A stretch of DNA of 64,000 bases from Kribbella caucasensis (GCF_004361855.1 NZ_SNWQ01000007.1:248001-312000); one strand, 5' to 3'; positions 45,503 to 54,590 are shown, counted from the first letter of the stretch. The notes: generated from the letters alone by a model not told the origin. Made by a program: numbers and translations.

Positions 45503-47008
45503 ATGGACCGACTGCTGATCCGCAACTGCGCGGTGCTCATCGTGCCGGAAACAGGCGAGTGCCGCGTCGACGAGAACCAGGACATCCACATCGCCGACGG
45601 CGCCATCCTCGCCATAGTCCCCACCGGCACCAACCCTCAACTGCCCAACCCTCAGCAGCCGACCCTGCACGGGCCCGACTCGCAACAGCCCACCCCGCAC
45701 AAGCCCACCGAACACGAGCACGCCTCGCAGCAGGCCACCCCGCACGACCCCGCGCCGCCCCAGCCGGCCTTGGGCGACCGGGCGTCGTCTGACTTCGAGG
45801 TGATCGACGGCACCGGGCTGCTCGCGGTACCCGGGCTGACCAACTCGCATACGCACAGCCCGATGGTGATGATGCGTGGCGCGGCCGAGGACGTCTCGAT
45901 CGACGACTGGTTCAACCAGAAGATCTGGCCGATGGAGCTGAACCTGACCCCCGAACGAGTCCGCGTCGGCGCCCGGCTCGCGTGTGCCGAGATGCTGCTC
46001 GCCGGCGTCACCACCTTCGTCGACCACTACTTCCACGCCGACCAGATCGCCGAAGCGGCCCTCGAAACCGGTATCCGGGCCGACCTCGCCCCCACGTTCT
46101 TCTCCTCCACCGGCCCCGACGGACGCGAGGCAGCCTTCGACGCAGCCCGCCAGATCCGCGCCCTAGGCAACCAATCCGCAAACGGCCGCCCACCCCGGAT
46201 CACCGCCAGCCTCGGCCCACACGCGCCGTACACCGTCACAGACGAAGACCTGGCCCGTACGGCGGAAGTCGCCCGCGCCGAAGGATTCCGCATCCACCTC
46301 CACGCCGCCGAAACCCTCGACCAGACGCGCTCCTCGAAGAACCGTCTAGGCGCCACCCCGATCGAGGTCCTCGACCGTACCGGCGTACTGGAAGCGGGCG
46401 CCCTCATCGCCCACGGCTGCGGCATCCTCGACGAGGACCTGCCTCGCCTGGAGCGCCATGCGGACCGCACCGCAGTCGCCACCTGCCCGAAGGTCTACCT
46501 CAAACTCGCCATGGACTCGACCACCCCGATCAGGCAACTCCAATCGGCCAGCATCCCCGTCGGCATAGGCACCGACGGCGCCGCGGTCCACAACACCCTG
46601 GACGTCTGGGAATCCCTCCGCCTGGTCGCCCTGACCCAGAAACAACGCGAACAGCAGGCCGAGTGGATGCCCCTCTCCGACACTCTCCGCCTAGCCACCC
46701 GAGGCGGCGCGACCGCAGCGAACCTCCCCATCCTCACCGGCGCCCTAGAACCAGGCCGCCGAGCCGACATCACCCTCCTCGACCTCTCCGCCCCCCACAA
46801 CCAACCCCTCCACAACCCCCTGGCCGCCCTCGTCTACTCCACGCGCCCCTCAGACGTAGTCCACGTCCTAGTAGACGGCCACCAAGTAGTCCGAAACCGA
46901 ACCCTCACCACCTCCAACCTCCCCAACCTCCTCGCCGAAGCTCGCGACCTAGCCCACACCCTCACAACCCTCACCCAAGAAGGCGCCATCCAGCACTACG
47001 CCCCCTGA
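45503..47008 (+). CDS. amidohydrolase of the chlorohydrolase/deaminase type
   Basis: The 501-residue protein has metal-binding motifs GLTNSHTHSP, LHAAE and GIGTDGAA, typical of ATZ/TRZ- and SAH-deaminase-like enzymes acting on purine or triazine-like substrates. The start ATG 45503 follows GGAGG. Between the N-terminal strand domain and GLLAVPG lies a 50-residue Pro/Gln/His-rich insertion. Codon use drifts toward C and A at third positions near the 3' end. The longer open frame upstream is antisense to the DinB-like gene and is rejected. Confidence 0.9.
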   Translation: MDRLLIRNCAVLIVPETGECRVDENQDIHIADGAILAIVPTGTNPQLPNPQQPTLHGPDSQQPTPHKPTEHEHASQQATPHDPAPPQPALGDRASSDFEVIDGTGLLAVPGLTNSHTHSPMVMMRGAAEDVSIDDWFNQKIWPMELNLTPERVRVGARLACAEMLLAGVTTFVDHYFHADQIAEAALETGIRADLAPTFFSSTGPDGREAAFDAARQIRALGNQSANGRPPRITASLGPHAPYTVTDEDLARTAEVARAEGFRIHLHAAETLDQTRSSKNRLGATPIEVLDRTGVLEAGALIAHGCGILDEDLPRLERHADRTAVATCPKVYLKLAMDSTTPIRQLQSASIPVGIGTDGAAVHNTLDVWESLRLVALTQKQREQQAEWMPLSDTLRLATRGGATAANLPILTGALEPGRRADITLLDLSAPHNQPLHNPLAALVYSTRPSDVVHVLVDGHQVVRNRTLTTSNLPNLLAEARDLAHTLTTLTQEGAIQHYAP

Positions 47009-47114
47009 CGAAGGCTCAAGAGGGGGTGAGCTTTGAAATGGCCGGCAAGCATGCGGGGCGCAAACGAACACTGGACAGTGGACCTTCTCAGTAGCGACCG
47101 GCGCTCTCGGTTGA

Positions 47115-47470
47115 TCAGGTTGTGCGTTCGTGTTGATGGTGGAGCAGGACGAGCGCCGCGGCGGTGATGGCACCTATCCGCCACGGGCACAAGCTGACCC
47201 GGCGCAGCGCCTTGAACGTGGTCTTCAGTAGGGAGTTGCCGCGTTCGGCCAGGGCCCGGGTCGCGGAGTGCACGGTGTTGACGGTGCGCTGGTCGTCGGT
47301 CAGCTTGTCCCCACGCGAGGCCTTGATCAGGCAGGTCAGACGGTTCTCGCCTCCGTAGCCCAGATCGGCCAGCGTGGCGTGCTCATCGTCGGTCCAGGCG
47401 TCGAGTGTGGGCAACAGGGCGCGGTGGGCGCGGGCGCAGGTGGTGTCGTGTTCCCGGCCGGGCCGCACCT
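47115..47470 (-). pseudogene. IS5-like transposase, 3' fragment
   Basis: Only the C-terminal half of a DDE transposase remains: EVRPGREHDTTCARAHR-like start, LADLGYGGEN with the second catalytic Asp, and AERGNSLLKTTFKALRR with the catalytic Glu, ending ITAAALVLLHHQHERTT. Positions 47174-47470 are almost identical in inverted orientation to 50636-50935 (two substitutions and a 3-bp gap by my alignment). The N-terminal part with the first Asp is missing. Confidence 0.88.
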
Positions 47471-47587
47471 TCGGGCATCCCGGGGTGTCCGTTCGTGCAC
47501 ATGTCGTCGCTTCTTGCACTCAGCGACCCCGCAGACCGGACCGAAGGTGGTCTACTTCGGGGCAGAGGCGTCGAAAGGGGTTGCCGG

Positions 47588-49879
47588 GTGAAAGAGGCGG
47601 ATTCTGGCCATCGGGGCCCTATTGAGTCCCGGCGTGCCGAGCCGCACACCCCAACGTCCACCGCACTTATGTCGGCCCCGGCGGCGACGGTGTTGATGCT
47701 CCAACGCGGCGCCGGCAACCGGGCAGTCACCGCCGTCCTATCTGGCCAGTCACCGGTACGGCACCACATGGTGCAGGGCAGTCCCGGCGCGTCAGCCCTT
47801 GCGGCACCCCCTGGGACGACATCGCCCCCCGGGACCACGCTGGTTCCCACGTCGACTGACGACCAGCTCAACAAGGATGTCAACACCTACGCGGACGAGC
47901 GGCTGGCCGACTGCCGGCGCGACTTCTCGAACGGGATCGCGGCCTTCCGCAATTGGTACTTCGAGCAGGACGAGGGAATGGAGCCCCTGTTCGCGGACTT
48001 CAAGACGATCGTCGAGCATGCAGGCGACCAGACGACGGGCCCGCTTGGGACCCTATTGCGGACATCCTTCTCCGACGCCGCTGCCCAGATGGACATCACC
48101 CGGACCGGATTCCTCACCTCGCTGGTGAAGGTGATCGACGCTTTCGGCGTTTCCATGCGGCGGGACCTGCAGGGCCGGGTCGTCGAACGGCTGACTCCCG
48201 ACACCCGCTGGGCCGACGTACGCCGCGTCCATCAGGGGTCCGGTGACTGGCACGAGCAGCTCCACCTCGCCGGTCTCCCCAGAAAGGGGAGCAAGGTCGG
48301 CGAGGATCTGTTGAGCGCACTCATTTTCGCGTACCGAAAGTGGGAGCTGAGCCAGCACTCCGCGGCCTACCGCGGTGCCTACTCCATGGGCGACCCCGAC
48401 CTAAAGCACTTGAAGGCATCAGCCGCGGCGGAGGCGACCAAGCGACTGAAGTCTCCGTCCATCAACTACGGCGACGTGGTCCTCGACGTGGGCAGCTTCG
48501 AACTGCTGGCGCGACAGTCGAAGGAACTCAGGAAGAACGTGGATGCGGGCGGGCAGGTTACCGCACGCATGCCGCTCACGCCCGGCGTCGGCTTCGGTGT
48601 GAACGTGTCCGGCGGAGTCTCCGGCGGGTTCAGCGCCGAGGCGGCATTTGGTCCGATCAAGCTTGAGAAGGTCCGCGTCGGACTGTCCTACGGCCAGGTC
48701 GCCGCAGCGTTCGGCCTGTTCTCCGCGATGGTCGCGACGACCGGGTTGGCAGCGCTGCCCGCGATCGCCCTCCTCGCCAATACACGACTACGCGGAACCG
48801 CCGAGCTCGTCGTTCCGGCCTCCGCGCGGGCCAGCCTCTTCCTTGAGTTGGCGATGAAGATCGCCCTCGACGCGGGCCTGTCCGCAGGCCTGTCGATCGA
48901 CCTGGCCGCGATCGAGGGAAAGCTTCGGGCGCGTGCGGGCGCCGATTTCGGGGCGACGTTCCGCGCACCCGTCGACATCGTCGCCGACCACGGCAAGGTC
49001 AGCTTCGTCGCGGCCGCCAACCTGAACCTCAGCCGTGAGCTGGTGTTCGGGGTCGAGGGCGAAGTCGGCGCCAAGATCCTCACCGTCCCGTGGCGCAAGA
49101 CTTGGAAGCTAGTGGACTGGCGGTCGGGCTCGGCCTGGAATACGGGGACGGACCTCGACCTCGTGTACATCAACGGCGTCCAGGGTGACAAGAGCACGAT
49201 CGTTTCGTACGACCGGATCGCCCACGTCCTCAGCCAGCTGAAGGACCTCGGCGGTCAAATGATGAACTTCAACGGCCCGGGAGCGCCCGCCCCGAACGCG
49301 CCGCCCAGGCCGAACCGGGCTCAACCGCTGGCGCTGGCCTGGCCGAAGCCCCCGGCCGACCGGTACCCGAATCTCTACATCACGGCCCGCGGTGAGACCC
49401 GCACGCAGGAGCAGCTGAGGGCCGCGCACCGGCAGGGCCGGCCGCACATCTTGGTCTACACACCGATGCGTCTACGGCAGCTGCCGCACGGCGGCGCCCC
49501 GATCGGGCTCAGCGACTTCAGCAAGCTTGGCCCGGGCACCAACATCGTCGGCCCGCTCGTCCCGGGTGAGACACCCGGCGGCGAGGTCATTAACAGCGTG
49601 GTCCGGCCGTACGGCATCGTGCCCACAGAGCTCAACGGCGACCACGTCCGCGACATGCAGGTTGGCGGCGAGAACGAGCTGGGCAACATGTGGCCACTAC
49701 CGGCCGCTTACAACCAGGTCGCCGGGAACAGACTCAAGAACGCCCGGGCTGTTGACACCAACGTCTCTCCTCCGCAGCAGATCCCCCTCAAGGTGCTGAA
49801 GGACCTCGCGGAAGCGAACCCCGACACGGCGGTCTTCTTCTTCCGCCTGACCAGCTTCGACGACGTCGACTTCCGCTGA
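47588..49879 (+). CDS. eCIS-cargo-like protein with C-terminal HNH-like toxin domain
   Basis: The 763-residue protein starts at GTG 47588, preceded by AAGGGG; ATG 47501 is the alternative. Near residue 38 is LQRGAGNRAVTAVL, the LQRxAGNxAV signature of N-terminal regions in actinobacterial extracellular contractile injection system cargo. A helical region follows (about 90-270), then a Gly/Ala-rich beta-like region (about 320-550, GFGVNVSGGVSGGFSAEAAF), a Pro linker, and a C-terminal domain with NGDHVRDMQVGG, then ELGNMWPLPAAYNQVAGN, a pattern of HNH-like nuclease toxins. It lies between inverted IS fragments, with no eCIS structural genes nearby. Toxin activity is inference. Confidence 0.72.
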   Translation: MKEADSGHRGPIESRRAEPHTPTSTALMSAPAATVLMLQRGAGNRAVTAVLSGQSPVRHHMVQGSPGASALAAPPGTTSPPGTTLVPTSTDDQLNKDVNTYADERLADCRRDFSNGIAAFRNWYFEQDEGMEPLFADFKTIVEHAGDQTTGPLGTLLRTSFSDAAAQMDITRTGFLTSLVKVIDAFGVSMRRDLQGRVVERLTPDTRWADVRRVHQGSGDWHEQLHLAGLPRKGSKVGEDLLSALIFAYRKWELSQHSAAYRGAYSMGDPDLKHLKASAAAEATKRLKSPSINYGDVVLDVGSFELLARQSKELRKNVDAGGQVTARMPLTPGVGFGVNVSGGVSGGFSAEAAFGPIKLEKVRVGLSYGQVAAAFGLFSAMVATTGLAALPAIALLANTRLRGTAELVVPASARASLFLELAMKIALDAGLSAGLSIDLAAIEGKLRARAGADFGATFRAPVDIVADHGKVSFVAAANLNLSRELVFGVEGEVGAKILTVPWRKTWKLVDWRSGSAWNTGTDLDLVYINGVQGDKSTIVSYDRIAHVLSQLKDLGGQMMNFNGPGAPAPNAPPRPNRAQPLALAWPKPPADRYPNLYITARGETRTQEQLRAAHRQGRPHILVYTPMRLRQLPHGGAPIGLSDFSKLGPGTNIVGPLVPGETPGGEVINSVVRPYGIVPTELNGDHVRDMQVGGENELGNMWPLPAAYNQVAGNRLKNARAVDTNVSPPQQIPLKVLKDLAEANPDTAVFFFRLTSFDDVDFR

Positions 49880-50163
49880 CACGGACGGGCGCTGCCCGCC
49901 GATGGCGTTGCGACTCGGCACCACGCCGGGAAACGACGGTGGATCCCGCCGTGCAGGCGGGCTCGCCCACCATGGCCGCCAGGACGATGACCAGCGTGAA
50001 CACGACTGGCACTGCAGCAAGGGGTGTGACACTAGACAGTTGTCAGTTGGGACTGGTCGCTCGCAGGGCGACACGCCGACGACGCGGGGATCATCAAGGA
50101 GGTTCGGGACCTCGGTAGAAGGGTCGGTCCGAGCAAAGATCGACCCGAACACCGAGGTTTCGC
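49880..50163. other. spacer with probable IS5-like left end
   Basis: No gene is visible. Just before the transposase start, cctcggt and accgagg enclose about 35 bp, and gggacctcggtaga (from about 50107) loosely matches ggcgctctcggttga beside the other fragment (about 47101), so these may be the two terminal repeats. The match is weak. Confidence 0.35.
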
Positions 50164-50935
50164 GTGCCCGATCCTGTCACCTACACCGCCGTGCTCCCGA
50201 TCGGGGAGTCCACCGTCGCATTTGTGTCCGGCCTACTCGCGGGCGAACGTGCGCGACGCGGCACCCGACGTGGTCGGCGCGTACTGGGTTGCTATCGGCA
50301 GGCGATCCTGGTGCTGCGCTGGTTCATCGATGGGACCCGGGTCGCCCAGCTCGCGCTCGACAATCAGGTCGGCGCCTCGACGGCCTACCGGTACCTGCAC
50401 GAGGCGATCGATGTTCTCGCCGCGGCCGCGCCGAGCCTGCACGGCGCGTTGCTGGCCGCCCGCGCCGCTGGACATAGCCATGTGCACCTGGACGGCACGC
50501 TGATCCGCACCGACCGATCACGAGCGATCGGGCCGACCGCCGGGGTCGATTTGTGGTGGTCGGGCAAACATGATCACCATGGCGGCAACGTGCAGGTGAT
50601 CACCGCGCCGGACGGGTGGCCGCTGTGGACCTCGGAGGTGCGGCCCGGCCGGGAACACGACACCACCTGCGCCCGCGCCCACCGCGACCTGTTGCCCACA
50701 CTCGACGCCTGGACCGACGATGAGCACGCCACGCTGGCCGATCTGGGCTACGGAGGCGAGAACCACCGTCTGACCTGCCTGATCAAGGCCTCGCGTGGGG
50801 ACAAGCTGACCGACGACCAGCGCACCGTCAACACCCTGCACTCCGCGACCCGGGCCCTGGCCGAACGCGGCAACTCCCTACTGAAGACCACGTTCAAGGC
50901 GCTGCGCCGGGTCAGCTTGTGCCCGTGGCGGATAG
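50164..50935 (+). pseudogene. IS5-like transposase, truncated by IS701
   Basis: N-terminal and central parts of a DDE transposase (IS5/HARBI1-like): helical N-terminus LGCYRQAILVLRWFIDGTRV, first catalytic Asp in VHLDGTLIRTD, second Asp in LADLGYGGEN, Glu in AERGNSLLK. The frame is intact until PWRI, where IS701 DNA begins and a stop is reached a few codons later. The natural C-terminus (about 25 residues) survives only in the fragment at 47115. Confidence 0.88.
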
Positions 50936-52368
50936 TACTCCAGCCGTAGTTCGTGATCAGGCGAGTTGGGCTGTTTGACGGCAGTGGTGGCAGTCGCGGG
51001 CTCGGGCTTGGTGGCGGCGTCGCCAGCGTGACCAGTGCAGCAGGTGGGGCGCGCTGTGTCGGGTGTGGTCGAGCAAGTGGGTGAACAGGTGCCGGATCTC
51101 GTTCGCGGTTAACGCGATGAGCCCTGGTGTCGGGTGGGTCTGGGCTCGTGCGGTCGCGGCGGTGACGGCGAGGAAGGCGTGCGCGAGCATCGCGAGGATG
51201 GTCCACCGGTGCCACGAGATCCAGCGGCGGACCTGGTGTTCGTCCAGGCCGGTCAATCCCTTACCTGCTTGGAAAGATTCCTCAATCGTCCACCTGCGTC
51301 CGGCCACCGCGACCAGGGTGGCCAGCGGCACGGGGACGGGTGTGTAGCAGCGGTAGAACGCCAGCTCGCCGGTGCTGATCGATCGGCGGACCAACAACGC
51401 CTGATCCCCAACGGAGCCGGGAACCTCGGCGTCGGTGACGTCGACCGGGATGTCGATCAGGGCCCAGTCGTACCAGCGGTGACCTTTCGCACCGGCGCCT
51501 GCGCTGAGCCGGTTCCAGGCCCGCGCCGGCAACCGGCGAGCCAGAGCCTTGGCAGGGTGTTTGCCGGCCAGCGTGGCCACCTGGTGGTCGCAGGCCACCG
51601 CCAGCACGTAACCGATCCGGCGCTCCTGCAGACCCGTGCGCAGCTTGGAATCGCAGCCGTAGACCTCATCGCCAGCCACCCACGACGCCGGGACACCCGC
51701 ATCCAACGCGCGGATGATCATCTCGCGCGCAAGCGCCGGCTTGGTCGCGAACTTGATGTCGTCGGGAACCCCCGCGGCGCGACACCTGTCAGGCTCTGTC
51801 GTCCACGACTTCGGTAGATACAACGCCCGGTCGATGAACGCATGCCCACCGGTGGCGGCATAGACGAGGTAGACCCCGACCTGGGCGTTCTCGATCCGGC
51901 CCGCGGTCCCGGTGTACTGCCGCTGCACCCCGACCGTGTGAACGCCCTTCTTCAAGTCGCCGGTCTCATCAACCACCAACACCGCGCCGGGATCAGCCAG
52001 GTGATCCACGACGTAACCCCGTAGATCGTCACGCACCGCGTCGGCGTGCCAGGCCGCGCGAGCCAGCAAATGCTGCATCCCATCCGGAGACGCCTCACCG
52101 GCATGCTCGGCGATCGTCCAGCAGTTCACCCGCGGCAACCCGGCCAGCAACCCCAACAGGAACAACCCGACCCGCCGACGCGGTTCAACCCGCACGAAAC
52201 GGCACGCGATCCACTCCACCAGCTCGTCGAAACCACGCTGCCAACGACCAGGGTCTACGCTATGGCACGCAGCCACCGCGCGACCGTCTTGAGTCCACAC
52301 AACCTGAGATCATCAACCGGTGGCTGCACTACGTCCGGGACCGCCACACCGCCAGATCACGAACTACG
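50936..52368 (-). mobile_element. IS701-family insertion sequence
   Basis: About 1.43 kb. A cgtagttcgtgatc core, extended by aggcg or tggcg, lies inverted at 50945-50963 and 52350-52368 and flanks the transposase gene. Outside it, the left side reads tactccagc and joins the IS5-like transposase. The right side has different sequence, and no clean target duplication is seen, so the boundary may have been altered by recombination. Confidence 0.75.
50957..52300 (-). CDS. IS701-family transposase
   Basis: The 447-residue DDE transposase appears intact: VLVVDETGDLKKG (first Asp), WVAGDEVYGCDSKLRTGL (second Asp) and GRRWTIEESFQAGKGLTGLDEHQVRRW (Glu). Upstream residues PRRRVGLFLLGLLAGLPRVNCW are a family hallmark. 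The start is GTG 52300. No frameshift is visible. Confidence 0.95.
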   Translation of the reverse strand: MWTQDGRAVAACHSVDPGRWQRGFDELVEWIACRFVRVEPRRRVGLFLLGLLAGLPRVNCWTIAEHAGEASPDGMQHLLARAAWHADAVRDDLRGYVVDHLADPGAVLVVDETGDLKKGVHTVGVQRQYTGTAGRIENAQVGVYLVYAATGGHAFIDRALYLPKSWTTEPDRCRAAGVPDDIKFATKPALAREMIIRALDAGVPASWVAGDEVYGCDSKLRTGLQERRIGYVLAVACDHQVATLAGKHPAKALARRLPARAWNRLSAGAGAKGHRWYDWALIDIPVDVTDAEVPGSVGDQALLVRRSISTGELAFYRCYTPVPVPLATLVAVAGRRWTIEESFQAGKGLTGLDEHQVRRWISWHRWTILAMLAHAFLAVTAATARAQTHPTPGLIALTANEIRHLFTHLLDHTRHSAPHLLHWSRWRRRHQARARDCHHCRQTAQLA

Positions 52369-52493
52369 ACTACCGTCGTCCAAGCTTCCCAGCTGCGTCA
52401 GAATGAAGGATCCGAGCAGACTCGGCACGCTGGCTCGGCGCTGAAGGTGCACCTGCGACAATCGCGTGCCCCATGGCTGCATGCACGTCCTTG

Positions 52494-52541
52494 TGCCCGG
52501 GACGGGATTCGAACCCGTATGCCTTCGGCCGCGAGGTTTGA
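52494..52541 (-). pseudogene. tRNA-Leu 3' remnant, probable att site
   Basis: Read on the minus strand, the sequence runs from an anticodon-loop-like CAAA through the long variable arm (ggccgaaggc) to a perfect T-arm, acggg-ttcgaat-cccgt, and the acceptor 3' strand cccgggc plus discriminator A. No matching 5' half (gcccggg with D-arm) lies upstream. Such 3' halves are typical attachment-site remnants of integrative elements using tRNA-Leu. No integrase is present. Confidence 0.72.
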
Positions 52542-52644
52542 GTTCGACCAGCCTCTGTCCGGCGCGGTTCGTCACGGTCCGCACCGCGCTCGTCACCTGG
52601 TTGTCGTATCCCTGGGAACGTGCGCGGATCGGGGTGAACTGCAA
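52535..52644. repeat. module A of a diverged pair
   Basis: It has three blocks also present at 53454-53563 with identical spacing: ggtNtgagttcga, 18 nt, ggttcgtcaNgNtccgc, 50 nt, ggtgaactgcaa. Over the 110 bp about 60 positions match, nearly all in the three blocks. It directly adjoins the tRNA-Leu remnant. Confidence 0.7.
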
Positions 52645-52816
52645 CTACCGTGCAACTACGACCACGGGCTGACTACTTCAACCCCATGGGCGTCAGTCAG
52701 CTCGTCAGGAGTCGCTGGCGTCGCCCCCCGGATCAGCCCTGGTTCCCTCGGCCGGGCGCGAGTAGCGTCACAACCGCCCGGCGCACAGAGCTCCATATCG
52801 CAAGAGGGGGCATGGA

Positions 52817-53296
52817 ATGCTTCGTCGCCTGCTACTGATGGTCGGCCTGCTGATCGCGGGCTTGCTGTTCACCGGAGCGCCCGCGTTCGGCGCGCCACCG
52901 GTCACCGAGACCATCACCCAGAAGAACCTCGTCGAGACCTTCGTCGATGTTATTCCCGATCCCATCTGCTCGGAGGAAGGACCGCTCTACACCATCACCA
53001 CAACCACCAACCTGATAGAGCACACGACCACCTTCGATGACGGCCGCGTGCACGCAACCTTCACCCAGACCGGCACCTTCGTCGCGGTGCCGCTCGAGGA
53101 CCCGACTCTGCCGAGCTACACCGGAAAGGTCACGATCTGGGGAGGCTTCAACGCCAACGGGGCGACCGTGAACGGAACGTTCACGTTCAACCTCCACGCC
53201 ACCGGCTCGGACGGATCGACGATCAACACTCACCAAGTCGATCACTTCAACGTCCGACCCGACGGCACGGTCAACGAGTTCTTCAAGTGCCACTAG
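52817..53296 (+). CDS. small secreted beta-rich protein
   Basis: The 159-residue protein has a clear signal peptide (RRLLLMVGLLIAGLLFTGAPAFG) and a mature part of alternating strands (YTITTTTNLIEHTTTFDDG, VTIWGGFNANGATVNGTF), ending in a Cys near FFKCH. One other Cys (PDPICSEE) could pair with it. No family is recognised; the strand pattern suggests a lipocalin- or allene-oxide-cyclase-like barrel. The start ATG 52817 follows GAGGGGG. It lies within the IS-bounded island. Confidence 0.8.
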   Translation: MLRRLLLMVGLLIAGLLFTGAPAFGAPPVTETITQKNLVETFVDVIPDPICSEEGPLYTITTTTNLIEHTTTFDDGRVHATFTQTGTFVAVPLEDPTLPSYTGKVTIWGGFNANGATVNGTFTFNLHATGSDGSTINTHQVDHFNVRPDGTVNEFFKCH

Positions 53297-53933
53297 GCCT
53301 TCCTGGAGAACTCACCCCGCCAGCTCCCGCGCCGGGCGCTGGCGGTGGCACGGCGAAGAAGATACGACAGCAAGACGACACTTGCGCTGCGAGTTGACTT
53401 GTAGGTGCCGGCTCAATCGAGGATCCGTAGCCCTGACGGCTCTACCGCACCAAGGTATGAGTTCGATCCTTCTGAATTCGCGGTGGTTCGTCATGATCCG
53501 CCGAGACTGGATGCGTGGTCTTGCGGCATGTCGCGGACAGCGGCGCACGCTGGTGAACTGCAAGCACTGGTGCAACCGATGCCGAGTCACCCGGTTCCGT
53601 TGGTTGCCGATGCCGCGCGGACCCCGCGCGGACCAAGGTGGGTTGCCCCAGCTCCCCGAGAGCTGTGACAAGCCTATGACAACCTCCCCGTTGCCTCTAT
53701 CTCGACGGCAACGCAAGGCGTAGCGTTCTGAGCGAGGACTGCGGACCGCGACGCAAGGGAGCTACTGCCCCACCGGTCGGCGCTACACCCACCGGTCGGG
53801 CAGGATGCGTCGTCCTAAGGAGGTCGCCGCAGCTGTGGCCCCGTCCCCCTGCCTGGCTGGCGCCACTCGCCGACCACAGCAAGTCGCGTGGCACGCGATC
53901 CTTGCCGCGTTGCAGCGCTGAGGGGGTCTCTGC
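53297..53933. other. 637-bp gap without a recognisable gene
   Basis: Short overlapping ORFs exist on both strands but look like shadow sequence. The stretch contains module B (53454-53563) and the leader of the lipoprotein gene, where GAGGGGG precedes ATG 53934. Confidence 0.6.
53454..53563. repeat. module B of a diverged pair
   Basis: The second copy of the spaced-block module described at 52535: ggtatgagttcga, 18 nt, ggttcgtcatgatccgc, 50 nt, ggtgaactgcaa. It has no tRNA remnant beside it, suggesting a second integration-linked sequence or a duplication within the island. Confidence 0.65.
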
Positions 53934-54527
53934 ATGCCAACCAACACCATTCGCGCCGCTGCCCGCCTCGCCGCTACGGTCCTGCTCGTCCTGCTTGTGA
54001 GCGGGTGCGCCGACAAGACCGCCTCGACGACCACCACGTCGCCCCCCGCGTCGCCCGCCGTGTCCAAGCCGGCCACCACGAGCGCGGTGTCGCCGACTAC
54101 CACCACGGTCCCGCCTATGACCGCCGGGGAGCTTGCCTGGCTCAAAGCGGTCACGACGCTGCGCAAGACGATCGACAAGGCCTTCATGGAGACGGGGCCC
54201 GTCTACCTCACGCGCGCGAAGATGAGGTCGTATGCGAACACCCTTCGCAGCTGCAGTCGTGAGCTCGCCCGAATCGGTTCCCCTGGCGACCGCCTGCAGC
54301 CGGTGCACGTGATGGTCAAGCAAGCGTGCCAAACGTTCGACAAGGGCGCGAAGTGCTGGGATGCGGCCATTAGGGTCAGTGACGCGGGCGGCGGAGTGAC
54401 CGGCACAGCCAACGAGCGAACGTTCAACCGGGCGAGCCAGTGCGGCTTCGAAACCCAGGGAAACGGCAGTAACCTCCTCGCGGCCGCCGAGGCGAAGGGC
54501 GAGGAGATCAAAGCCAAAGTCGGCTGA
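53934..54527 (+). CDS. putative lipoprotein
   Basis: The 197-residue protein has a lipoprotein signal peptide (ATVLLVLLVSGC; the lipobox Cys near residue 24), a Thr/Ser/Pro linker (STTTTSPPASPAVSKPATT), and a helical domain with four cysteines (residues about 103, 125, 136, 164), probably two disulfides. No family recognised. The start ATG follows GAGGGGG. It may be a passenger of the mobile region bounded by IS701 ends. Confidence 0.82.
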   Translation: MPTNTIRAAARLAATVLLVLLVSGCADKTASTTTTSPPASPAVSKPATTSAVSPTTTTVPPMTAGELAWLKAVTTLRKTIDKAFMETGPVYLTRAKMRSYANTLRSCSRELARIGSPGDRLQPVHVMVKQACQTFDKGAKCWDAAIRVSDAGGGVTGTANERTFNRASQCGFETQGNGSNLLAAAEAKGEEIKAKVG

Positions 54528-54562
54528 CAACCCGGTTGGGACGATTCCGGCGTGCCGAGGTG

Positions 54563-54590
54563 TGCCAGGTCACGATCTACGGCTGGAGTA
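54563..54590. mobile_element. orphan IS701-like terminal inverted repeat
   Basis: The reverse complement of this segment begins tactccagccgtagatcgtg and matches the left end of the IS701 element at 50936 in 24 of 28 positions, in inverted orientation. TTAG follows directly, a plausible 4-bp target site for this family (YTAR). It may be the distal end of a 3.65-kb element or the remnant of a second copy. Confidence 0.65.

Noticed and set aside
52447..53040. Small plus-strand ORFs over the tRNA-Leu remnant
   Set aside because: Their translations (of the GIRTRMPSAARFEFD type) are the usual spurious products of reading across tRNA 3' ends.
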